A stretch of 64,000 nt of DNA from positions 682,001 to 746,000 of the forward strand of contig NZ_JABAIL010000004.1 of assembly GCF_012641475.1 (NCBI RefSeq). The letters are read 5' to 3'. Both the position numbers and the translations under genes were made by a program. Origin of the DNA: Flammeovirga agarivorans. GTDB lineage: Bacteria; Bacteroidota; Bacteroidia; Cytophagales; Flammeovirgaceae. The notes below the pieces were generated by a model. The model did not search any database. It saw only the letters and a list, made by a program, of their open reading frames with translations, and was not told where the DNA came from. Shown here in pieces: positions 44,181 through 52,296 of the stretch (positions are counted from its first letter, which is position 1; every line of letters begins with the position of its first letter).

Positions 44181-46196
44181 TTAATTCATATTAGCGTTTG
44201 TTTTCAATAGAGCACCAAAAACAAGAACATCATCTACTTGGTTAACAGTACCTCTACCTGTCCAAGTGTTAAATTCTTCTTTAAGCCTTTCCTCTTGTCT
44301 TTTAAGAGGTAAGTTAAAAATTGTTGATAAAAGTGTTCTAAAATGCTTAGACATATACTTTTTCCCATTGACACCAAATTGGTCTTGGTAACCATCTGAA
44401 AACATATAAATCTGAACATCACTATCCTTATAACAAACCTCTGATGTACTAAATGGATCATGAATAAAATTCATTTCGCCTCCAATAGAGTTTCTTGACC
44501 CTTTAATTCGTTTTAATTGATCATTTTTAAAATAGATCATAGGGTTTTTCGCACCAGAGAATAAGATCTTTTCTTCTTTTTTATCAATAACACAAACTGC
44601 CGCATCCATCCCATCAGTTAAATTAGTTGATTGCTGATTTAAAGCATATTTCACCTCAATATCTAGTCTTTCTAATATTTTATGCGGATCTGTCTCTGAC
44701 AATTCATTAACTATAAATTCAATTTTTTGTATACCTAAAATACTCATTAATGCTCCAGGAACACCATGCCCGGTACAATCTGCAATAATGATAATGATGC
44801 GCTCTCCTACTTTCTTATACCAATAAAAGTCTCCAGAAACGGTATCCCTTGGCATATACAATAGACAAGTATCGCCAATTTCTTCTTCAAGCTTATCTAT
44901 ATTTGGTAATGACGCTTCTTGTATCCTTTTGGCATAATTGATTGATGACAAAATTTGATCATTCTGTGAAGCTAACTGCTTATTCATTCCAGATAATGTT
45001 TCATTCTGGATTTCTAATTCTTCTTTTGTCTCTTCTAAATCTTTTGTTCTAATAGATACTTCTCTCTCAAGCATCTGATTTTGTTCTATGATTAATTGAT
45101 GAAGTTTTAATTGAGTATCATTAATCTTAGCACCTAAACTTAGAGAGAAAATCACCTGTTCTATACAAGCCCCTATTAATAGTGTAGGAACAGATCTAAT
45201 ACCAAATAACGGAGGAATCAATTCAAATACTTCTAATGTATGTAATGTGATGAAAATAAAATTGATCAAAACACCATAAAAGAAATATCGGGCAGTAATG
45301 CTTCTTTTCCTTTCCTTATTGGCGATATAAATCATCGGGAGATAAGTCAAATTGATCATTACAGTCCCCAATGGAGTAATAATGAAATACAATTCGAAAA
45401 TCACAAGAATATTAAGTATCATCAACCCAACCAGAGTTAGGTTAGACACCAGAAATAATCTCGGATAATTCTCTTTTATATTAAGTAATGTCTGCGAGAA
45501 GAGGATAAACAAAGCCGCTGAAGAAAAACCTAGCCAATGGTTTAATTGTTGGTAGTGTTCTGCAGTCTCTAGATAATTAATAACTTTTCCAGATATGGTA
45601 AAATTGAATAGAGCAACACTTAAAACATGCATAGAGTAATATATGTAACCTTTATCTTTTACCATAAAATAGAGTCCCATGTTGTACAAGATCATTAAAA
45701 TCATTGCACCTAGGAATAAGTAGATAAAACTATTCAGATAGTCTATCTGCTTTTTCACTTCACTTGTCTCTATTATAGTAAGGTCTTGAGGAAGGGCTTG
45801 AAACTCAAAAAATGGTCTATCAAACTGTGAGCATCTTAAATAATATGTCGCCTTTTCTTTTGGTTTCAAATCGATTGGAAGAAAAGTATATCCTCGGTAA
45901 AGAAAGTTCTTTTTGATGTTAGGATATAGAATTCCACCTTCAGCCACTTTGGTAAAAGTATGCTGATCCACCTGTTTGTATAAAATCAGATGATCAAAAT
46001 AGCTGTATGAAAGCTGTCCTGAATAAACACTATCTTTTAAATTCTGGACATCAAATTTAATCCAATAGTTTTCTACTTCAGAAGTCACATCACCGTAGTC
46101 ATAAGGTTGAAAACTATCTAAATCATTTTCTAATGCAAAAGGCTCAGTTTCATCTGAGGCCGTCATCAAAACATTTGAATGTATAATTTGCAGCAT
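44181..46196 (-). CDS. 7TM-DISM sensor with SpoIIE-type serine phosphatase (true start probably upstream)
   Basis: 671 residues from the only ATG. Extracytoplasmic DISMED2-like domain (about 15-150), seven helices (about 155-360), coiled coil (365-425), SpoIIE phosphatase (430-665) with SGDFYWY, IIADCTGHGVPGALMS, DGMDAAVC and YMFSDGYQDQFG. From this ATG it lacks a signal peptide. The frame stays open upstream to 46250, directly after the stop of the preceding gene, and that stretch reads ISFFHLIISISLSAKDRE, which looks like one. No ATG, GTG or TTG is available there, so initiation may be at ATT. A perfect 14-bp hairpin covers the ATG. It is the third gene after the oxygenase and cyclase-like genes. 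Confidence 0.85.
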   Translation of the reverse strand: MLQIIHSNVLMTASDETEPFALENDLDSFQPYDYGDVTSEVENYWIKFDVQNLKDSVYSGQLSYSYFDHLILYKQVDQHTFTKVAEGGILYPNIKKNFLYRGYTFLPIDLKPKEKATYYLRCSQFDRPFFEFQALPQDLTIIETSEVKKQIDYLNSFIYLFLGAMILMILYNMGLYFMVKDKGYIYYSMHVLSVALFNFTISGKVINYLETAEHYQQLNHWLGFSSAALFILFSQTLLNIKENYPRLFLVSNLTLVGLMILNILVIFELYFIITPLGTVMINLTYLPMIYIANKERKRSITARYFFYGVLINFIFITLHTLEVFELIPPLFGIRSVPTLLIGACIEQVIFSLSLGAKINDTQLKLHQLIIEQNQMLEREVSIRTKDLEETKEELEIQNETLSGMNKQLASQNDQILSSINYAKRIQEASLPNIDKLEEEIGDTCLLYMPRDTVSGDFYWYKKVGERIIIIIADCTGHGVPGALMSILGIQKIEFIVNELSETDPHKILERLDIEVKYALNQQSTNLTDGMDAAVCVIDKKEEKILFSGAKNPMIYFKNDQLKRIKGSRNSIGGEMNFIHDPFSTSEVCYKDSDVQIYMFSDGYQDQFGVNGKKYMSKHFRTLLSTIFNLPLKRQEERLKEEFNTWTGRGTVNQVDDVLVFGALLKTNANMN

Positions 46197-46226
46197 TTCT
46201 CTATCTTTTGCCGATAGAGAAATGCT
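46192..46226 (-). promoter_or_regulatory. perfect 14-bp hairpin over the start of the DISM phosphatase gene
   Basis: AGCATTTCTCTATC (46192-46205) pairs exactly with GATAGAGAAATGCT (46213-46226) around a seven-base loop. The ATG (46194-46196) is inside the stem. No T tract follows on the minus strand, so it is not a standard terminator. Possible translation block, processing site or attenuator. Confidence 0.6.
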
Positions 46227-46250
46227 AATAATTAGGTGAAAAAATGAAAT

Positions 46251-46967
46251 TTACACCAAGGCTTCTTCTTCCCATATATCTTTTTCAGTAGAAAACTCTT
46301 TCTTTTTCCATGCTTTAATCTTGTCTTTATTTACAGTAAGCCAAGCATAGAACATGTCTAAAGCGAAAGTAATAGCGGCAATAATCACAACAAATGGAGA
46401 TGCTGTATCTCCTAAAAAAATTCCAACACCGACGAATACTGTCCCAAAGCCTTTCCATAAAGCAATAGATAGATTCAATGCCTTTTCTTCTGGATGAGCT
46501 AAGATTAAAAATATAAACAGTGTGGACATAATAATATTAAGGACATATCCTGTACCTGCACCAATTGGGTCACCATATTGTTCAACCCAACCATAAATGA
46601 TCAGACACCAGAATACAAATCCAATAACGGAAGTCGTATTAAAATATTTCTTTATTAAAGGTACTCTTACTTGTTTGGCTCCATACTTATGGAAATAAAT
46701 AATCATGATTACATCTGTGATCCACCACAAACGAATACCCCAAACAAATAATTGACCTAGTTCTGTAGTATAGACAAAACTAAACATAAATTCCCAAGCA
46801 ATATTCGCTACAGCTGCTTCTGCAGGTATACCAAAGAATTTATATTTTTTAGCATTATAAATGACTAGAATATATGTAACAGCCCAAAAAATTGCGTCAA
46901 GAAAAAATAAGACTTGCTGTGTTACAGTATAATCTGTAAGATTAATCCATTCAGTTGTTTGTTCCAT
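46251..46967 (-). CDS. Pyr4/PaxB-like seven-helix membrane protein (possible terpene cyclase)
   Basis: 238 residues with about seven hydrophobic segments (17-37, 47-67, 72-92, 111-131, 136-156, 165-185, 190-212). Size, topology and the acidic residues Glu59 (NIAWEFMFSF) and Asp204 (FALDMFYAW) match the fungal membrane-bound terpene cyclases, where Glu63 and Asp218 of Pyr4 are essential as I recall. These enzymes cyclise epoxy-prenyl meroterpenoids or prenylated indoles. It starts two bases after the MpaB-type oxygenase gene, which could make an oxidised isoprenoid substrate. The family is recognised by pattern; the activity is inferred. Confidence 0.62.
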   Translation of the reverse strand: MEQTTEWINLTDYTVTQQVLFFLDAIFWAVTYILVIYNAKKYKFFGIPAEAAVANIAWEFMFSFVYTTELGQLFVWGIRLWWITDVIMIIYFHKYGAKQVRVPLIKKYFNTTSVIGFVFWCLIIYGWVEQYGDPIGAGTGYVLNIIMSTLFIFLILAHPEEKALNLSIALWKGFGTVFVGVGIFLGDTASPFVVIIAAITFALDMFYAWLTVNKDKIKAWKKKEFSTEKDIWEEEALV

Positions 46968-46969
46968 TT

Positions 46970-48190
46970 TTAAATTAGTTTTTGTAAGGTTATTCTGTAG
47001 TTAAATATAGTTTTTGTCGAAAAAATATTTTCGTATTCTTTTTTAGCTTTTGGTGCAATCCAGTTTTTCTTTAATGAAGGTGGAATATTGAATTCTACTT
47101 CCTTTTCTTTATAGTAGAAATCCAACATGTGCTGAAGTAGAAAAACATTAAATGTTTCAGCAATTTCGCAAAGTAATGCTGACTCATCTTTTCCTTGATC
47201 GAAGATTTGTAACACTTTTGAAAGCGTTCTAATAAACACCTTTGAGGTAAATGAAGTGTGTGTTTCAATTCCTACTGTTTCACAAATTTCATCACCTAAT
47301 AAAAAGTGCATAAATGCTTCTGGGAAATCATCATAATGAGTACCCGGTGTTGCAGCCTTCAAGAAATCAACACATGATTTTGTAAGTATTTTACCTCCTT
47401 CTGTTGGCTTTCGCTGTTCTTCTAAGATTTTTTGTCCTGTTACAGCTCCTTCATCAAAAGTTTCAGGAATAATTGAAGGTTCTACACCCATTACAAGACC
47501 TACTAATTTCCATGTATAATAGTAAGCTTTCTTCTCTTCATCAGATACAGTAATTCCCAATTGCTCTAATCCTTGAACAGGAAATACTGAAAATGATAAA
47601 AGAGTCCCCAACATATCTTCTTGATTAATGGGTTCACCTAACGCTTCAGTATCCCAGGTAACATGATTACTGTGCTTCAAATAATAACGTATTGAAGCAT
47701 GCATTAATCTTACTTTTTTAGCAGTTACCAATCCACTACCCTCTGGGTCCATTCCATCCTGAGACATTACATTGATAACAAACTGAGCAGTTTCCATTAA
47801 TCGGTTGATAAATGGTTCTAGTCCCTTTCTTTTACTCTCCATAAAGCGACCAGTACGGTAAACGACTTCAGCACCATTTCCACATGAATAAGTTGCAGGT
47901 AGCGATTTACAAAGCAGCATTAAAGAAAGAATAGGCCCATGTTTTTCGAAAAACTTTTGCCCTTGATCAATTAAATCATGATCGACATTATCAGATAGGA
48001 TTTCAACTGAACTTTTCTCAAAAAAGTCTCTTAAAGCATCATCTTTAATTTCACTAATTTCATTATTAGTGGTTATGGTTTCAAAAAGTTCGTTAATCTT
48101 ATTGATGCCATTGTTTTGGATGTATGTTTGGATCAGATTGTCTGCAAGAGGGTCTGTCATCCCTCTTAAGTTTACAAGAGTGTTGCTCAT
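46970..48190 (-). CDS. MpaB/Lcp-type heme oxygenase (DUF2236)
   Basis: 406 residues, helical, no signal peptide. DUF2236 blocks are visible: CKSLPATYSCGNGAEVVYRTGRF, RLMETAQFV, VRLMHASIRYYL and EDMLGTLLSFSVFPVQGLEQLG. Arg130, Thr134 and His164 keep the spacing (4 and 30) of Arg164, Thr168 and His198 in latex-clearing protein, whose His holds heme b; the Lys found beside Thr in Lcp is Glu133 here. Relatives cleave isoprenoid chains (rubber in Lcp, a farnesyl chain in MpaB). It is tightly coupled to the Pyr4-like gene downstream. Confidence 0.85.
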   Translation of the reverse strand: MSNTLVNLRGMTDPLADNLIQTYIQNNGINKINELFETITTNNEISEIKDDALRDFFEKSSVEILSDNVDHDLIDQGQKFFEKHGPILSLMLLCKSLPATYSCGNGAEVVYRTGRFMESKRKGLEPFINRLMETAQFVINVMSQDGMDPEGSGLVTAKKVRLMHASIRYYLKHSNHVTWDTEALGEPINQEDMLGTLLSFSVFPVQGLEQLGITVSDEEKKAYYYTWKLVGLVMGVEPSIIPETFDEGAVTGQKILEEQRKPTEGGKILTKSCVDFLKAATPGTHYDDFPEAFMHFLLGDEICETVGIETHTSFTSKVFIRTLSKVLQIFDQGKDESALLCEIAETFNVFLLQHMLDFYYKEKEVEFNIPPSLKKNWIAPKAKKEYENIFSTKTIFNYRITLQKLI

Positions 48191-48292
48191 AGTGAAGCAA
48201 AGAGTTAGTAATTTTATAAACTGAAAAAGCTGATTAAGAAGTAAGTTAAATGAAATCGGTCAAATATCAAATTTTGTCATACAAAGGAAGTA

Positions 48293-49486
48293 TTAATCAT
48301 GATATAAAATATACTTTTCTCTTAACGTTTTATATATATCCAACTCTTCAATCCATGACAACTTTATTTCTTCAATAGACTTCCCTTCATTAATCATGAC
48401 CCTTACTTGATCTGTTCCACAAAGTAAATCCATCCATTTTTCTTTCGAGATCACTGACTTTTGCTCCATCGATAAGAACTTCTTATTCCAATCAACAATA
48501 TAAGATAGATCTAATCCTCCTTTCTTGATCGTTCTAAGATCTTGTCCAAAACATTCCTCCCCTTTTAATACAGGATTCGTAGCCGCTCCTTTTATAGATC
48601 TTGGGGTAAAAGTGAATTCCCCCAATTTTTCATTTGTATAACCAATGACCTGAAAAGGAAAATCTGTCCCTCTGCCAATACTTACAGGAGTAGCTTCGAA
48701 GAAACATAACGACGGGTACAATAATATCGATTGATCATTTGGCAAATTTGGTGAAGGTTTGACTGGCAAACTATAAGCCATTGAGTGATCATAATTTTTC
48801 ACTTTGATAACTGTTAGATCACATGTTCTTTCACCTCTTAACCACTTTTCTCCATTGATCATTTTAGCTAATTCACCTACAGTTAAACCATGTAAGATTG
48901 GAATTTTATGCATGCCCACAAATGATTTAAATTTCTCATTTAATACAGGTCCATCTATATACATTCCATTTGGATTTGGCCTGTCTAAAACAAGAAATGG
49001 AACATTTGCTTCAGCACAAGCCTCCATCATATAATGCATTGAGCTAATGTAGGTATAGAAACGGCACCCTACATCTTGAATATCAAATAGCACAATATCA
49101 ACTTGTTGTAATAATTCAGGAGCTGGACGTTTATTCTTTCCATAAATAGAAAATATCTTCACACCTGATTTCTGGTCAATACCATCTTTAACATGTGCTC
49201 CAGCATCAGCATTACCTCTAAAACCATGTTCAGGAGCAAAGATCATTTCTAAATGGACACCTAAATTTTGTAAAGAGTCCACTAAATGAATCCCATCAAT
49301 TTGAGAGGTCTGATTGACTAGCAGCCCAACTTTTTTTCCTTTTAACAGATCGATATATTCTGACAACTGCTGAGCCCCTGTAATAATTTCTAGTGGCTTC
49401 TCCTTTATTTCTTTCTTATCTGATGAAGATACCTCACAAGAAAAAAGTGAAATCATCATAAATATTAAGTAGATCGATTTTTTCAT
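48293..49486 (-). CDS. namZ: NamZ-type exo-beta-N-acetylmuramidase (DUF1343) lipoprotein
   Basis: 397 residues. Lipobox LFSC with Cys17. DUF1343 landmarks: GLLVNQTS, APEHGFRGNADAG, FDIQDVGCRFYTYISSM, LDRPNPNG and PNLPNDQSILLYPSLCFFE. NamZ of Bacillus and Tannerella releases MurNAc from the non-reducing end of peptidoglycan fragments. It follows the NagZ-type gene by two bases, the same partnership as in the Bacillus subtilis MurNAc operon. Both are exported, so muropeptides would be trimmed outside the cytosol. Confidence 0.88.
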   Translation of the reverse strand: MKKSIYLIFMMISLFSCEVSSSDKKEIKEKPLEIITGAQQLSEYIDLLKGKKVGLLVNQTSQIDGIHLVDSLQNLGVHLEMIFAPEHGFRGNADAGAHVKDGIDQKSGVKIFSIYGKNKRPAPELLQQVDIVLFDIQDVGCRFYTYISSMHYMMEACAEANVPFLVLDRPNPNGMYIDGPVLNEKFKSFVGMHKIPILHGLTVGELAKMINGEKWLRGERTCDLTVIKVKNYDHSMAYSLPVKPSPNLPNDQSILLYPSLCFFEATPVSIGRGTDFPFQVIGYTNEKLGEFTFTPRSIKGAATNPVLKGEECFGQDLRTIKKGGLDLSYIVDWNKKFLSMEQKSVISKEKWMDLLCGTDQVRVMINEGKSIEEIKLSWIEELDIYKTLREKYILYHD

Positions 49487-49488
49487 AT

Positions 49489-51252
49489 CTATAATCCTAA
49501 TCCTTCTTTAAACCTTTGATCAATGGTTACTGGTAATTTTCCTTGGCTATTTATCTCTCCTAAAAGTAACTTTCCTACTGACTTTCTCAATTCAGGTAAA
49601 TCTTGATAACCAATTATTAATCCATCTATATTTTCAATACCCACAAAAGATCGTATTGCATACGCATTGCCAAAAAATACACCAATATGTTTAGGGTCTT
49701 TATCTTTCATCAAATGAAAATAGTTCAACATTGTATAGGTTACTCCATAAGGATATTTCGATTTTTTAATAGGTTCATCTTCTTTTGCTAATTCTACAGC
49801 AATATCCTTAACACCTGGACTCATATATAATGCCCCGACTTGTGTAACCACCACATCAAATCTAGATAATTTACTTATCAATTGTTTTAATTGCTCTGAA
49901 CTAGCGTTTTTAGATAAGTAAAATGATTCTACGTCAAACTGTTTCTCTGAAAATCTCTTTTTAAGTAAAGTTGATGACTTCCCGATATTTACAATAGCCA
50001 CTTTTTTTGTTATATCAAGAGAGATACATTGGTTGCTATTCTTTAATACGGTTATCGCTTTATCAGATATTTCTTGAATCAACTTCTTCGCTTCCTGGGG
50101 TTGTAGATCTGCTTTTAATGAAGCTGTAGACAACCTCTTTTGTTTATCTACCTCCAACCATCTTTTCATCAATAATACTCTCCATCCCTTTTCATTGATC
50201 TGTTCCCAAGATATTTTCTTCTGATTGATCGCCAACAACACTTCTTTAATGGCTTTATCAATATGATTTGTAAATTCTACTACATCATTACCCGCTACCA
50301 AAGCCTGAGCATCTGCTTTTCCATAATCATGAAACTGCTTTGTGATAGCATCCATCAAGATCCCGTCTGTAAATATCACTCCATCAAACTTTAGAGAATC
50401 TCTTAATAAATCAGTAATTACTTTAGTTGACAATGAAGAGGCTTGATCATCTAAAGCAGGAACTTCTAAATGAGCAGTCATTACACCTCCAATTCCTTCC
50501 TTTATCAATTGCTCGAATGGGTATAATTCTAAAGAATCTAGTCTTTTTCTAGAATGTGGAATCACTGGTAATGATTTATGAGAATCAACATTCGTATCAC
50601 CATGACCTGGAAAATGTTTAGCGACTGCCAAAACTTGATGATCCTCCAAACCCTTCATGTATGCTAATGCTTTTGAAGTAACTTTTTCCCTATTCTCTCC
50701 AAACGAACGGTAACTTATCACAGGGTTTAATGGATTATTATTTAAATCTGCAACAGGTCCATAACTTACTGTCACACCTACTCTTTTCAATTGATTTGCA
50801 ATTTGTGAAGACATCTCATAAATCAATTGATCATCTTGTAACGCACCCAATGTCATCGCATAAGGATAAGAAATACCATCATAAGGTAGTCTCATCCCTA
50901 ATCCCCATTCAGCATCTAAAGTATATACCAATGGTGTTTTTGCTACATTATTCAACCTATTGACAGCATTGACCTGATCTATCGCTTTCCCCTTAAAAAA
51001 GATAACTCCGCCAACATTATATTCACGAACTAGAAACTCTACTTCCTTATAACTTCTACTTGTATAATGAGGAACAATAAATAATTGTGCAATTTTTTCT
51101 TCATTAGATAATGACTGCCATACTGAATCTACCCACTGTAAATCTTCAATAGAAGCATCAAAAAACTTAGGTGATTTATGTTCTTGAGAAAAAACAGTTA
51201 AACTACTGAATAACAGATTTATAATAAAAAATCGAAATAAATAATTGGACAT
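49489..51252 (-). CDS. nagZ: NagZ-type beta-N-acetylglucosaminidase (GH3), exported
   Basis: 587 residues with a signal peptide (about 1-22). The NagZ loop KHFPGHGDTNVDSH is at 212-225, with the Asp223-x-His225 acid/base dyad; the nucleophile is Asp296 in FTDGILMDAI. A GH3 C-terminal domain (about 370-580) is present, as in two-domain NagZ of Gram-positives and Bacteroidota, but there is no beta-lactamase fusion. It removes GlcNAc from wall fragments, exposing MurNAc for the NamZ gene two bases downstream. Confidence 0.9.
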   Translation of the reverse strand: MSNYLFRFFIINLLFSSLTVFSQEHKSPKFFDASIEDLQWVDSVWQSLSNEEKIAQLFIVPHYTSRSYKEVEFLVREYNVGGVIFFKGKAIDQVNAVNRLNNVAKTPLVYTLDAEWGLGMRLPYDGISYPYAMTLGALQDDQLIYEMSSQIANQLKRVGVTVSYGPVADLNNNPLNPVISYRSFGENREKVTSKALAYMKGLEDHQVLAVAKHFPGHGDTNVDSHKSLPVIPHSRKRLDSLELYPFEQLIKEGIGGVMTAHLEVPALDDQASSLSTKVITDLLRDSLKFDGVIFTDGILMDAITKQFHDYGKADAQALVAGNDVVEFTNHIDKAIKEVLLAINQKKISWEQINEKGWRVLLMKRWLEVDKQKRLSTASLKADLQPQEAKKLIQEISDKAITVLKNSNQCISLDITKKVAIVNIGKSSTLLKKRFSEKQFDVESFYLSKNASSEQLKQLISKLSRFDVVVTQVGALYMSPGVKDIAVELAKEDEPIKKSKYPYGVTYTMLNYFHLMKDKDPKHIGVFFGNAYAIRSFVGIENIDGLIIGYQDLPELRKSVGKLLLGEINSQGKLPVTIDQRFKEGLGL

Positions 51253-51343
51253 ATTACTGATTTTCGTTCAATTTTTGTTAGGTTAACTACTAAAATACTA
51301 ACTACCTCTTCAAATACACCCTAATTCAGTTATCTTTTTAGCT

Positions 51344-52285
51344 ATGAAAAGAATTTTTATTCTAGTCACTCTTTTATCAATCATATCTCTTTATCAAATA
51401 CATGCTCAAGGATGTAGTGATGCAGGCATTTGCTCAACTGGAGCACTTAATCCATCTAATGATAAAGACAAAAGTAATATTATTGACCATAAGTTTGCTA
51501 TCACCTATAATGGATATTGGCAGATGTATAAAAGTCAATTTTATGATCAAGGAGCAGGTTTAACAGTAGATTATAAAATCTCCTCTAAAAGTAGTGTTCA
51601 AGCTAAAACAGCTTATTCATTCAAATCAGGTCCAATTACAGACACTCAAGGAATGAGTGATGTCACTCTATCCTATTCTTACCAAATAATTTCTGGCGGA
51701 AAATGGAATCTTACAGGAGTTATTGGTGGTAAGGTTCCTACAGGAAAAGCAAATATGACATATGAAGGGTTACCTCTCCCCATGATCTACAATACTTCCT
51801 TGGGTACTTATGATGCATTATTTGGTCTCGCTTTAACATCAAAAGCTTGGCATATCTCACTAGGTATCCAACAACCATTGACCACATTAACTGAACATGA
51901 ATATGATCCTTATTATTGGAGAAACACTGAATACTACCAACACTTACTAAATTGGTTTCCTTCATCAAGACATCTTGATCGAAAAACTGACATTAGTATG
52001 CGCTTAAAATATGCTATCAAAACTTCAAAATGGTCTATTGCTCCAAGTGTACTAGGTATTTATAAACCACAACCTGGGTATGTTGAATCAATTGAAGATG
52101 GAAATTATGAAGTCATTGGCTCAGAAGGTTTAACTATTAATGGTCTTTTAGAAGCTTCATACAATATAAATACTTCACTCACACTATCTGCAGTAGGTGC
52201 GTATGCCATACAGCAAAGACCTTTAAACCCTGATGGATTACAACGAGATTATGTCGTTAACTTTTTTATTAAACAACAATTCTAG
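51344..52285 (+). CDS. outer-membrane beta-barrel protein
   Basis: 313 residues with a signal peptide (about 1-21, ending HAQ) and a short cysteine motif GCSDAGICSTGAL at the mature N-terminus. The remainder is a run of amphipathic strands (FAITYNGYWQMYKSQF, GLTVDYKISSKSSVQ, DVTLSYSYQI) ending YVVNFFIKQQF, a typical barrel end with terminal Phe. The Cys motif recurs in Bacteroidota barrels of unknown role. It is followed 11 bases later by the CHAT protease gene, so the two probably form an operon. Confidence 0.7.
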   Translation: MKRIFILVTLLSIISLYQIHAQGCSDAGICSTGALNPSNDKDKSNIIDHKFAITYNGYWQMYKSQFYDQGAGLTVDYKISSKSSVQAKTAYSFKSGPITDTQGMSDVTLSYSYQIISGGKWNLTGVIGGKVPTGKANMTYEGLPLPMIYNTSLGTYDALFGLALTSKAWHISLGIQQPLTTLTEHEYDPYYWRNTEYYQHLLNWFPSSRHLDRKTDISMRLKYAIKTSKWSIAPSVLGIYKPQPGYVESIEDGNYEVIGSEGLTINGLLEASYNINTSLTLSAVGAYAIQQRPLNPDGLQRDYVVNFFIKQQF

Positions 52286-52296
52286 TAATACCTAAG

